Source: Oscillospiraceae bacterium
Lineage (GTDB): Bacteria; Bacillota; Clostridia; Oscillospirales; CAG-272
Assembly (NCBI GenBank): GCA_015064505.1
Contig: SVSB01000022.1
Span: forward strand, 1 to 46,771
Direction: 5' to 3'
Length of the DNA stretch: 46,771 nt
Below are positions 34,915 through 43,235 of the stretch, piece by piece. The position numbers and the translations under genes are program-made. Positions within the stretch are counted from its first letter, which is position 1; the number at the start of each line of letters is the position of its first letter. The notes beneath the pieces were generated by a model. The model saw nothing but the letters and a program-made list of their open reading frames with translations. It ran no database searches and was not told the origin of the DNA.

Positions 34915-35370
34915 TTATTGATAAGATGCATTTGGATCAGCATTATAATGCTCGCAAAGCAGATTCATTGCCGTGCAAAGCTTGTGAAAGTAAATAAACG
35001 GGCCAACGATGAAAAGTGAGCCGAGCAAGTACCACAGCCAGAAATGCGCTTTACCGAAATCGTAAGCAATATCGCGCTTTGCAAGGGCTTCCTCCACCCT
35101 CTCCGCCATCTGATAATGCCATATATGGAGAACAATGGCAAAGGTGAACAGTGAGAGAACGTAGGCAAAAAGATAATTGAGGGTTCTTGAGCCGTCTCTT
35201 TTTGGGTCCACCTTGTCGATATCAAAGGAAAACGGAATGAAGAAAAATATGCTGTAAAGATGAAGGGTAAGGATATCCAGGATCATAAGCTTCCACATAC
35301 TTCTGTCCGTCTTAAGCACCGGAGGCTTGTATTCCTTTATCTCGTCATCCAAAGAATAGGGATATGGCAT
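34915..35370 (-). CDS. DUF4234 membrane protein
   Basis: This 151-residue protein starts at ATG 35370 behind AGGAG. It has about four hydrophobic segments. The pattern LMILDILTLHLYSIFFFIPF, LNYLFAYVLSLFTF, IWHYQMAERVEEAL and a final GPFIYFHKLCTAMNLL fits DUF4234. Function unknown. It has its own promoter and terminator. Confidence 0.83.
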   Translation of the reverse strand: MPYPYSLDDEIKEYKPPVLKTDRSMWKLMILDILTLHLYSIFFFIPFSFDIDKVDPKRDGSRTLNYLFAYVLSLFTFAIVLHIWHYQMAERVEEALAKRDIAYDFGKAHFWLWYLLGSLFIVGPFIYFHKLCTAMNLLCEHYNADPNASYQ

Positions 35371-35400
35371 GGCTTTCTCCTTCTCATAATGTTTTACACC

Positions 35401-35429
35401 AATATACCATATGCGTGCCGCCGTGTCAA
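35401..35429 (-). promoter_or_regulatory. Promoter of the DUF4234 gene
   Basis: On the minus strand TTGACA (35429-35424) and TATATT (35406-35401) are 17 bases apart. Confidence 0.75.
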
Positions 35430-35446
35430 TAAGGCACCCTGAATAA

Positions 35447-35494
35447 AGACCGCCCATTGGTGCATTCTGCAAGGAAAGCGCCAAGGGGCGGTCT
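35447..35494 (-). terminator. Terminator of the SipW fibre operon
   Basis: AGACCGCCC at 35447-35455 pairs with GGGCGGTCT at 35486-35494, and inner TTGGTGC/GCGCCAA segments extend the stem. On the minus strand TTTATT follows. It lies 2 bases beyond the last gene of the locus. Confidence 0.7.
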
Positions 35495-35496
35495 GT

Positions 35497-36048
35497 TCAA
35501 GGCATTATTTTTCCGTTCAGTACCGTAACGCCCCAGGCATCCTCCACGGTGCTTACGGGCTCGGTCTGAATTGCGGTTGCGATTATTTCCACGGAAAGAG
35601 AGTATCCTTCGGGAGCTTCTCCGGCAGGAGCGACGCTTGCAATAAGCATAGATGTATCCGCTCCCGGCATAACGGCATCGATATAATACCAAAAGCCGTC
35701 GTCACCCTTCATCCAACGGGAATCCCCGTAGGTGATAACGTAATTATCCCCCTCAACGGGTGCTCTTGCATAGAGCTCAGCATCATCGGACTGCCAGGTG
35801 ATAACGAGGCACGCCCTGATATAAGCGGGTACGTTTCCCGTATTTCTGACGCTTACGTCCGATTTTACCTGTCCGCTGAAGCTTTCGTTAACTGCGCAGG
35901 AAACGACTCCCGGTGTAAAAGAGTTCGGAAGGGGCGGCGTTTCGTATCCTATGTAAGAAAGCGCAACACCCACGCCCACCGTAAGCAAGAGGACGAGCGC
36001 GGCTGAAATCACCGCGATCTTCATATTGATCTTACTCTTAATATTCAA
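35497..36048 (-). CDS. SipW-dependent small surface protein D (TasA/camelysin-like)
   Basis: This 183-residue protein starts at a TTG (36048) with AAAGGAGG ten bases upstream; an in-frame ATG eight codons later has no ribosome site. A positively charged start and hydrophobic segment (about 8-33) form a SipW-type signal peptide. The mature part is beta-rich, with NSFTPGVVSC (about 42-51), VRNTGNVPAYIRA and the C-terminal ATAIQTEPVSTVEDAWGV. That AIQ-x-AW ending is shared with the other small proteins of the locus. It is the last gene of the operon, after the giant adhesin, and may be a minor or tip subunit. Confidence 0.82.
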   Translation of the reverse strand: MNIKSKINMKIAVISAALVLLLTVGVGVALSYIGYETPPLPNSFTPGVVSCAVNESFSGQVKSDVSVRNTGNVPAYIRACLVITWQSDDAELYARAPVEGDNYVITYGDSRWMKGDDGFWYYIDAVMPGADTSMLIASVAPAGEAPEGYSLSVEIIATAIQTEPVSTVEDAWGVTVLNGKIMP

Positions 36049-36071
36049 CTTAGCGTCGCCTCCTTTACGAT

Positions 36072-39000
36072 TTACTCAAAAAGATTCTTTACTGCAGCGT
36101 TTCCGTCAAGCCAGCCCTCGTTAATTCTTTCATTTGCGAAGACAAGCTTATTGCCGTCAACGTCTACCGTGAGAGTTATGCTCTGATCGTTTTGCACGCA
36201 ACCGTATCTCCATGACCATTCCACAAGCTCGGTAACCGTGTATTCACCAAGGGGAAGTCCCGCGATCACCGCGCTGCCGTTACCGATAACGGTGAATGTC
36301 AGATCTATATCTGCGGTTTCCGTGCCGTCCTTGCCCTGCAGTCTGAAGATGAACGCCTGATCCGCATCACGGGGATCGGAACCGGTGCAAATAACCGTCA
36401 GCTTGGTCTCCTTGGGGATGAACTTTGCAAAAAACTCCGTGTTACTTCCCCAGACCTCGCCTGCAGGCTTCACGGGGACGAGCTCCATGGTATCGGGGTC
36501 AACCATGGAAGGATCGGCGGGAACGGTGCAATCCTGATCCGTAAACCAACCAACGAACAGATGTCCGTTCGCAACGGTCGGCATGGATCCCTGGGGATTT
36601 CCGCTGACCGCCTTAACGTTCTCGGAGCTTCTGCTGAGAGTACCGCAGCCGGGCAAGCCGACAACGTGGTACTTTATGGAGACCGTGGTCTCAAGATAGA
36701 TAAACTCAATAACGTTATGCTCTTCGTTTGCGGATATATTGATAGTCTTTGTGCCGTCGTTCTGCAAGGTATAGCCTGCATGGCGAAGATCCTCAGCATA
36801 TTCGGTGACCTGAGCGCCGAATAGGCCGCTTCCCTCCTTGGAAGGAATAATGCTTGCACCCGTCTCGCCGTTTACGTATATTACGGTGTAATCATATTCA
36901 AGGCGGTCGTAGTAAAGCTCAATAAGCATACCCTCGGCACCAAGCGTTGCGCTGATGCTTGAGGTATCCGTTGGCGTTACGATGCCGTCGACCTTGGTTT
37001 TTGCACCGTTAAAGTAGAATCCCGTAAGCTCTACCGCATCAACTGTATAGGTGCTTCCTATGGTACCAACGGTCTCAACGGATCGGTACTCGCGGTATCC
37101 GTCCGTACCGATGGCGTGAAGGTAGTGCACCACCTTATAGTAGGCGTGGACCTCGTCGGAGCTGTAGTAGAAGGTAATGACGTTATCGTCAAAGATACCG
37201 TCGCCGTCCTCGTCCACGTTTGAAGCAGAAAGAACGAGGCGCTTCTGATACGCATCGGGCATCATCTTGTCCACGCGCACGAAGGTCTCCGTAATAACGG
37301 AAAGAGTGTTATCCGTTACCACCTTATCGGGAAGTATGCGGTCTCCCGTTTCGGCGTTCACGTAGCGCACCATATAGGGCATGGAAGGCACGTAAACGTA
37401 ATAGAAAGTAAACTCGTGGGTACCGTCAACGCTCATGGTGATGGTGTGGCTGTTTACCAAGGGATAATAACCGGCGCGGTAGCCCTCGTAAAGATCAGCG
37501 CCCGCCTTTGCCTCGAAGGTCTTGTTATTACCCGCAATGGCACTTCCCACGGTGGGATCGGCGATGGGCTCGTCCGTTCCGTACAGCAGATAGTTTACTT
37601 TATAGTCAACTGATACGTGGGATCCCCATTTTGCATAGATATCCATATCGTCAAGCACGGGAATGCCCGAGAAGTTAAACGCCTTAACTACCTCTTCCCC
37701 GTTAACGATATCGGTATAGAACCAACCCTGGAAAACGTAATTTCCGTTGGAGACCGTCTCGTGAGGTGCGTGGGCAAAGGCACCGTGATCCACCGTTTGC
37801 GTGGAGCCGATCTGCTCCGTAAGAGTATCGTCAAGCCATACTCTTACCGTATGCTTGACGGGCGCCCATTTTGCATAAAGGAGAAGATCTCCCTCGGGCA
37901 TTCTGAGGGTGCTCCAATCAACCTCCGTTCCGTCAAAGCAGCCGGGGGAAGTATACCAGCCCTCAAATGCGTAGGCGTTTGGTTCAAGATTTGTGGGATA
38001 ATCGGGCTCAAAGTAGTAGCTTTCCAGCTTTTCGCCGTAGGGGATGCCGTGCTGCTCCTTATCCTCAAGCACCGTTCCGTTATTATTGAAATTCAGGTAA
38101 TGATCGGTGATTCTGTTGTAATAAAAATCAACGATCCTGTTACCGGAGTTTGAGATGCTTATCTGGTTACCGGAGAAAGCGGGATCCGACTCGTACTGCG
38201 TAAATCCCGAGATATCGAAGAAGTCCTCTGCACGGGTAACGTAATTATACTGCGCCTTAATAACGTTATCAAGCACGTATTTCCTATCCTCGTAGGTAAC
38301 TACTACCGCATCTGCGGGAAGCTCCTCGCCCTCAAGCGCCTCCAGATAGTAATTCATGGTATAGGGCGAGTGGGTTGCCTTATCAAGGGTGAGGGTGAAG
38401 TTATCGGGGGGCATCTCGGATATGAATACGAGCACCTGATCGTAGAAGGAGGAATCGGAGGGCTTCCATCTTTCGCCGCCGTCGTAGGTAACGCCGTTAT
38501 CGTCTACGATGGGCCATATATCCTTGATGGACTGTCCGTATTTTCTGTATATCTCCTTGACCACGTTGGTGGAGCCGGAGTTATTGCAGGTGTAGCTGTG
38601 GGAATGGTTAAGTGTGATACCGCACTTAAGGCGGAGACAGCTATCGGAATGAACGTGCTCCTGCTCGCCGCAGTTATAAACGTAGCAGCTCTCGCCGTGA
38701 ACGTGGATAACATCCTTATAGCAGTTAAGACCGTGGGTGTGCTCTACGATCTTGCAGGCGCAGGCGTCACTGTGGGTATGCTCCTCCTCGTATCCGCAGT
38801 TGGTATCAACCACGGTACCGCTGTTTGCGGTTCCGTTATATCTGTACCATCTTCCCTTTATGTAGATATATCTGTTGCCTCTCCTGTAGACCTGACCGTC
38901 TACGGGATTGGAGGGAGCGCCCGAGGGCGCGCTGCTCTGCGCAGTACCAACCCACTGCCAGCAGCCTTTAACGTGGGTATGCTCAAGGAGGGGGCAGGAG

Positions 39001-41045
39001 CATTCGGGAGAGTGGGTATGCTCGGTCTCCGTGCAGATAAGGCAGTCTGCGGTGTGCTCCTCGTGCACTTGCTCGGTGCAAATGAACTGAGGATCGCAAG
39101 CATCCGTATGGATATGCTCGAGTCCGCAGATATAATCGTAGCAATCACTGCCGTGAGAGTGACCTTCGGGGATCGTGCATTTACCCGTTGCTCTTACGGT
39201 GATCTTATAATAGTTTCGCGTATAATAAACGTTTACAACGGTGGAGCCGTCACCCTCTACAAGCACGTTTTTATCCGTTTTTACCTCGTTGAAGGTGAAA
39301 TACTGCTCGTCGTCTATTCCGTCAACCTGAGAGACGATATCCCGTCCGCTGACGAGAGTGCCCGAAAGAGCACCGAGGCCGTCGATATGTCCCCAATAGG
39401 TATATCCGCCGTCGTTTTCATTTTCCTGCCAGAACACCATCGTATAGGTGGTCTGGGTGTTTATCCAACGGGCACGGTAACGCAGATTTGCCGCAGGAAC
39501 GGTAACGGTGGTCCCCTCCGCAAGAGCAAACTCGTTTTGCTGCGCCTCGGTGGGTGCGTATCCGCCGTAGGAGATAAGCTCCCATCCGTCGAACACGTAG
39601 CCGTGCCTTATGGGAACGTTGGCGCCGACGCTGTCGCCGAATCTGGTATACACGGGCTCGGTGCCGTAGCCGCCGTTCATATCGAAATCAACGAGATAGT
39701 AATTTCTGTCGTAGCGGATCTCAACCACGGTGCTTCCGTCCGCCGCAACGGTAAGACGCTCGTAGGAAAGCGCCTTGAAGCCGGGAAGCTGTTCCTCCGT
39801 AAAAGCAAGACCCAGTGGGATGGTGGAGCCGGTTAAAGCCTGACCCGTAGTGATGTAATCGTAAACGAGAGAGTAATCGTCGTTATGAAGATTCTGCAGA
39901 TGGTGATGCACGGAGAAGTTTACGAGAGCGGGCTCGTAAATAACGTTTATGGTAATGTCCTCCGTAACGCTTGGAATATCAAGCTCCACGGTAAGCGCCT
40001 TTATATAGTCCTCCCCTACTCTTCTGAAGGGCTCGTAGCCGATAACGGGAGGGCTTTCGATGATCTCCTTAAAGGGAGTGCCGTGAGCAATGGAGGCTCC
40101 GTAAGGTTCAAATGCTATAGCATTGTTATCAAAAAGGTAATTTATAACTATGGAGTGAGTTCGGTAGCTATCCGTAGTTGTCGCCGTGGTGGTTTCTGCG
40201 GTTGTGGTTTCTGCGGTTGTAGTTTCTGCAGTTGTGGTTTCATCTGCAGTGGGCACCGCCCCGGTAGTCTCTGCCGTAGTAGTCTCTGCCGTAGTAGTCT
40301 CTGCTGTAGTAGTCTCTGCGGTGGTAGTCTCTGCCTCGGTAGTATCGGCGGTAGTATCGGCAGCGGGCTCTGCGGGAGCAGAGGTGATGTCCTCGGTGGC
40401 GGCGGTGGTATCCTCGGAAACGATAGTAGTGTTCTCGGTGGCGGCAGTGGTATCCTCGGAAACGATAGTAGTGTTCTCGGAGGCGGCGGTGGTATCCTCC
40501 GCGGGGATCTCATCCTCCTCGATCACGTAGACCGTATCCGCTGCATCCGTTGTATCGGAGGCGTCCTCGGTATCGGAGGCGCCGTTGCTGTAAGCAAATT
40601 CTTCCTCCTCAAGATAGCTGACGTCTCCAACGAGATACACGGCAAGGGTGTTGGTAACGTGCTCCTCGTAGCCGTTCATAACGCAGCGCACGTATGCAAC
40701 GCCGTCTTCATCCGCAAGGCTGGCAACAACGGCACAGGAGACCGCAAGGGTCTTGCCGTTTGCGCCGGAAATATTTACCCAAAGCTCGGGATCGGCGGAA
40801 TAGCGGATCTGCCAGCTGTACCTTGTTATCTCCTCGGTCTCACATACCGCGTCAAGGAGTATTTTTTCGCCGTCGGCAAGGCTGAGATCGCTTATGCGGT
40901 CACCTTCAACGGCTATATAGGAATCGTTCTCTGCGGAAAGGACGGGCAACGCATACTGAGCCGCAAAATTGAACAGCATGGCAACGAGCATAACGAGGCT
41001 GATCATTCGTTTGCTTAAAGACTTTATATTCTTTTCAGCGGTCAT
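36072..41045 (-). CDS. Giant secreted adhesin-like protein with InlB-like repeats and His/Cys block
   Basis: The protein has 1657 residues and starts behind AGGAGG. Order: Sec signal peptide (1-38, ending VLSA); beta domain with an Ig-like set (about 40-140); acidic linker; Thr/Glu stalk (about 175-295) built of TAETT and ENTTIVSEDTTAAT repeats; InlB B-repeat/Flg_new-type domains (about 380-560); a His/Cys-rich block (about 620-820) of repeated EHxHxxxC units split by one 40-residue insert; further InlB-type domains with DGW/EGW, YAKW and FxGWF motifs (about 900-1150); MucBP-like modules (about 1170-1450); and a prealbumin/SpaA-like end domain (about 1540-1657). There is no LPXTG motif, lipobox, SLH domain or C-terminal membrane helix. 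Its place among SipW substrates suggests that it binds to or decorates a fibre made by them. Confidence 0.85.
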   Translation of the reverse strand: MTAEKNIKSLSKRMISLVMLVAMLFNFAAQYALPVLSAENDSYIAVEGDRISDLSLADGEKILLDAVCETEEITRYSWQIRYSADPELWVNISGANGKTLAVSCAVVASLADEDGVAYVRCVMNGYEEHVTNTLAVYLVGDVSYLEEEEFAYSNGASDTEDASDTTDAADTVYVIEEDEIPAEDTTAASENTTIVSEDTTAATENTTIVSEDTTAATEDITSAPAEPAADTTADTTEAETTTAETTTAETTTAETTTAETTGAVPTADETTTAETTTAETTTAETTTATTTDSYRTHSIVINYLFDNNAIAFEPYGASIAHGTPFKEIIESPPVIGYEPFRRVGEDYIKALTVELDIPSVTEDITINVIYEPALVNFSVHHHLQNLHNDDYSLVYDYITTGQALTGSTIPLGLAFTEEQLPGFKALSYERLTVAADGSTVVEIRYDRNYYLVDFDMNGGYGTEPVYTRFGDSVGANVPIRHGYVFDGWELISYGGYAPTEAQQNEFALAEGTTVTVPAANLRYRARWINTQTTYTMVFWQENENDGGYTYWGHIDGLGALSGTLVSGRDIVSQVDGIDDEQYFTFNEVKTDKNVLVEGDGSTVVNVYYTRNYYKITVRATGKCTIPEGHSHGSDCYDYICGLEHIHTDACDPQFICTEQVHEEHTADCLICTETEHTHSPECSCPLLEHTHVKGCWQWVGTAQSSAPSGAPSNPVDGQVYRRGNRYIYIKGRWYRYNGTANSGTVVDTNCGYEEEHTHSDACACKIVEHTHGLNCYKDVIHVHGESCYVYNCGEQEHVHSDSCLRLKCGITLNHSHSYTCNNSGSTNVVKEIYRKYGQSIKDIWPIVDDNGVTYDGGERWKPSDSSFYDQVLVFISEMPPDNFTLTLDKATHSPYTMNYYLEALEGEELPADAVVVTYEDRKYVLDNVIKAQYNYVTRAEDFFDISGFTQYESDPAFSGNQISISNSGNRIVDFYYNRITDHYLNFNNNGTVLEDKEQHGIPYGEKLESYYFEPDYPTNLEPNAYAFEGWYTSPGCFDGTEVDWSTLRMPEGDLLLYAKWAPVKHTVRVWLDDTLTEQIGSTQTVDHGAFAHAPHETVSNGNYVFQGWFYTDIVNGEEVVKAFNFSGIPVLDDMDIYAKWGSHVSVDYKVNYLLYGTDEPIADPTVGSAIAGNNKTFEAKAGADLYEGYRAGYYPLVNSHTITMSVDGTHEFTFYYVYVPSMPYMVRYVNAETGDRILPDKVVTDNTLSVITETFVRVDKMMPDAYQKRLVLSASNVDEDGDGIFDDNVITFYYSSDEVHAYYKVVHYLHAIGTDGYREYRSVETVGTIGSTYTVDAVELTGFYFNGAKTKVDGIVTPTDTSSISATLGAEGMLIELYYDRLEYDYTVIYVNGETGASIIPSKEGSGLFGAQVTEYAEDLRHAGYTLQNDGTKTINISANEEHNVIEFIYLETTVSIKYHVVGLPGCGTLSRSSENVKAVSGNPQGSMPTVANGHLFVGWFTDQDCTVPADPSMVDPDTMELVPVKPAGEVWGSNTEFFAKFIPKETKLTVICTGSDPRDADQAFIFRLQGKDGTETADIDLTFTVIGNGSAVIAGLPLGEYTVTELVEWSWRYGCVQNDQSITLTVDVDGNKLVFANERINEGWLDGNAAVKNLFE
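38570..39185 (-). other. His/Cys repeat block within the adhesin gene
   Basis: This part encodes residues ~620-820, with about a dozen Cys and more than twenty His residues in units such as EHTHSDAC, EHTHSPEC and EHVHSDSC. The spacing resembles metal-binding or disulfide-linked modules. Units of this kind are found in surface proteins of gut Firmicutes; the ligand is unknown. Confidence 0.7.
40165..40510 (-). repeat. Tandem coding repeats of the Thr/Glu stalk
   Basis: Two nested arrays encode low-complexity stalk. About eight to ten copies of a 15-bp unit (TAETT) lie at 40190-40345. Two to three copies of a 42-bp unit (ENTTIVSEDTTAAT) lie at 40395-40510. Copies differ at synonymous positions, so they are not freshly duplicated. 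Confidence 0.8.
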
Positions 41046-41080
41046 GGCGTGACCTCCTTTCTAAAAAATCAGCAAGTGCG

Positions 41081-41121
41081 GCACAGAGAGATATTAAAAC
41101 AGAGCTTTAATACCTCTCTGC
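41081..41121 (-). terminator. Hairpin between subunit C and the adhesin gene (possible attenuator)
   Basis: CAGAGAGATATTAAA pairs with TTTAATACCTCTCTG (one bulge or mismatch). On the minus strand it is followed about 18 bases later by ATTTTTT just before the adhesin ribosome site. It could reduce read-through or set mRNA stability between the small subunits and the giant protein. Confidence 0.5.
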
Positions 41122-41130
41122 ACCCTGCTC

Positions 41131-41892
41131 TCACGGAGCAGGCTGCACAAAATCGGCAAAATGTTCGGGCAAGGCGCCAAGCATTGCCTCATAGCAGGAT
41201 GCAAACCCGTATGTCTGCACACCGAAGCCGTAAATATCAATACGAAGATCCCTGAATTCATCCATATCCGTTCCCGTAAAGTCCGTGGGGAAAACCATGG
41301 AATCAAAGAGCGTTACCGCCTCTCCGTAAACCAGCGGTTCAAGAATGAAGAAATAGATATCGTATTTTCCTTCGGCACGGTGAGGAACCTGAACGTACGC
41401 AAACCTATCGTTATACGTTACGTTCTCAAGTCCGTTCCAGGTGCCGTAATGTGCTCCCTCGTCAAAAACACCGCCGCCAAGAAGCATAGTTATATCAATG
41501 TCGTCAAAATACTCAAAACCTATAACGCGGTGAATATCTCCCGCGCCGTCGGTAACGGTTATTTTGGCGGCAACGTACGCATCGTTGCGGCCTATATTCT
41601 GAATGGTGGGATCCTTATAGATGCTCATACCGGGATGAACGGCGCCGTAATCGTGCACCGCGCCCGCGCTTGAGCCGAAAATACGTGCGCTTGCCGTATC
41701 CTCTATAAGATTGCCGCCCGCATCGCGCTTTACCGCCGCCTCGGAAAGAAGTATCTTGACTTCTCCTGAGGTAATGGTGACCTTTGCGCTTGTGGTTGCG
41801 GTGAAGTACGCGTAGGTAGCCTGTGCAAAAAGCATTATGGACGCGATCAGCACAAGGACCTCAAAGATGAGCATCGCCTTCAAGCTTTTCAT
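41131..41892 (-). CDS. SipW-dependent surface protein C (TasA/camelysin-like)
   Basis: This 253-residue protein has a SipW-type signal peptide ending in ATYAYFTAT (about 24-32) and a beta-rich mature chain. It shares IYKDPTIQNIG (about 90-100) with the KDP motif of its neighbours, and a C-terminal IYGFGVQTYGF region that is a variant of the AIQ motif. The start ATG overlaps the stop of the B gene by four bases. It is the longest small subunit and the only one with an Asp/Glu-rich loop near 115-140. Role inferred: structural subunit. Confidence 0.82.
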   Translation of the reverse strand: MKSLKAMLIFEVLVLIASIMLFAQATYAYFTATTSAKVTITSGEVKILLSEAAVKRDAGGNLIEDTASARIFGSSAGAVHDYGAVHPGMSIYKDPTIQNIGRNDAYVAAKITVTDGAGDIHRVIGFEYFDDIDITMLLGGGVFDEGAHYGTWNGLENVTYNDRFAYVQVPHRAEGKYDIYFFILEPLVYGEAVTLFDSMVFPTDFTGTDMDEFRDLRIDIYGFGVQTYGFASCYEAMLGALPEHFADFVQPAP

Positions 41893-42437
41893 CCCTCAGT
41901 CCCCCTTGCGTTCACGCCCGCCCACGCCTGCTCGGGGGTTGAGATACCCTCAAACTGAATTGCGTAAGCATAAAAGGTCATTTCGGGGGTACCGACGACG
42001 GATGCAAGCATCTCCTCGGTAACCGAAGGGCTTACCGTTATCTCGTTGCCAACCAGGAACTGATAATCCTTATCAAGCTCGCTTGTTGGAACTATTCTGT
42101 AGTAAACGCCGTTAGCTCCGTCAAGCGGCGTCCAGCCGCTTACCACGGAATAAGAGATAAGTGCCTCAAGCTCGCTGTCGCATTCAAGTCTGAAGAACAG
42201 CCAGCACGCCTCGCTTCCGCCTTTTACGGTTATCCTCGGGTCCTTATTTATTACGGTACCGGGGACGAGCATATAATCCGATCCCGTGCTCTCCGTAAGG
42301 GCAAGCTCGATATTACCGACAACGAAGGTGTTGACAAGGGGGAGGGATCTGTGGATGAGCATGGCATAGGTAGTGCCTATACCGAAAGCGGCTATAAGCA
42401 ATACCGCAAGCACGATAATAACTGCCTTTTTATTCAT
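41889..42437 (-). CDS. SipW-dependent surface protein B (TasA/camelysin-like)
   Basis: This 182-residue protein starts at ATG 42437 behind AAAAGG, with a stronger AGGAGG further up. The signal peptide ends in GIGTTYAM (about 19-26). NTFVVGNIELAL follows, then VINKDPRITVKGG (about 63-75) and the ending YAYAIQFEGISTPEQAWAGV. All are hallmarks of the locus family. It lies 54 bases after the A gene. Confidence 0.85.
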   Translation of the reverse strand: MNKKAVIIVLAVLLIAAFGIGTTYAMLIHRSLPLVNTFVVGNIELALTESTGSDYMLVPGTVINKDPRITVKGGSEACWLFFRLECDSELEALISYSVVSGWTPLDGANGVYYRIVPTSELDKDYQFLVGNEITVSPSVTEEMLASVVGTPEMTFYAYAIQFEGISTPEQAWAGVNARGTEG

Positions 42438-42491
42438 CCTTTTCCCACCTCCTTGTCATTATTTTAAGTAATTATTTTACGGATTTGCACC

Positions 42492-43235
42492 TCAATCGCC
42501 GTATGCAGTTCCGCTCTCAAAGGGGAATCTGTTAACGATTGCGTTCCATGCGCGCTGATAGCCGTAAAGATCACCAACCTTCTCGGTAAAGGTATCGGTC
42601 TGGATAGCAAACGCGGTAAGGGTCACCTTTGCGCCGGCGTAGTCGGCAAGCTTAGCCTCGGTTATGTCATCCGTAACGGTGAAGCTGTTGAAAATCTCGT
42701 AGGTTTCCACAATTCCACCGACGGAAGAAGAGTTACCAACGGCGATGTAACCGTGAGGAAGTTCCCCTTCTACCTTTCCGGCAACAACATTATCCTTACC
42801 AACGTACAGATAAAGCTTTTCTCCGGCGTCATTGGACTTAATGAGCTGCCAGCCGTTTGCCATCATCTGCTGCTCCATTGTAAGATGTTCTGCATCACCC
42901 TGCTTCTCTATGGTGCTGATTCCGTTTTTTACCTTAATGAAAAGATAGGATGCAACGCTGTCGGCGTTAACGAAAATAGCAGGGTCCTTTACGTAGGTCT
43001 TGTTGGGAACCAGCTTGTAGCTGTTACCGTCGGACGTTCTGTTTTCACCGTCCTGATCCTCTCCGTTTTCGTTGGTCTTGGACTCAAGCATATTGATCTT
43101 TACGCTACCGACTGTAAAGGTGTTGGACACCGCAGTGGATGCAGCAAAGAACGCAAAGGTTCCAAGCACGCTTGCCGCAACCAGCAAAAGCGCGGAAAGA
43201 GAGAGAATCGCCGCAGTAATAAACTTCTTTTTCAT
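42492..43235 (-). CDS. SipW-dependent surface protein A (TasA/camelysin-like)
   Basis: This 247-residue protein's ATG overlaps the sipW stop by four bases, with AAGGAGGAAAA as ribosome site. The signal peptide ends in GTFAFFAAS (about 25-33), followed by NTFTVGSVKINMLE. YVKDPAIFVNADSVASYLFIK carries the KDP motif, and the ending TAFAIQTDTF...QRAWNAIVN carries the AIQ-AW motif. Direct coupling to the peptidase makes it the likely main substrate or major fibre subunit. Confidence 0.87.
   Translation of the reverse strand: MKKKFITAAILSLSALLLVAASVLGTFAFFAASTAVSNTFTVGSVKINMLESKTNENGEDQDGENRTSDGNSYKLVPNKTYVKDPAIFVNADSVASYLFIKVKNGISTIEKQGDAEHLTMEQQMMANGWQLIKSNDAGEKLYLYVGKDNVVAGKVEGELPHGYIAVGNSSSVGGIVETYEIFNSFTVTDDITEAKLADYAGAKVTLTAFAIQTDTFTEKVGDLYGYQRAWNAIVNRFPFESGTAYGD

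Noticed and set aside
40165-40510. Regular short repeats considered as a CRISPR array
   Set aside because: The repeats are contiguous, have no spacers, and encode an in-frame Thr/Glu stalk.
38370-41018. Plus-strand frames opposite the adhesin gene, one rich in Gly/Ser/Cys
   Set aside because: The apparent repeats are the complement of the Thr/Glu stalk and His/Cys block; there is no start signal.
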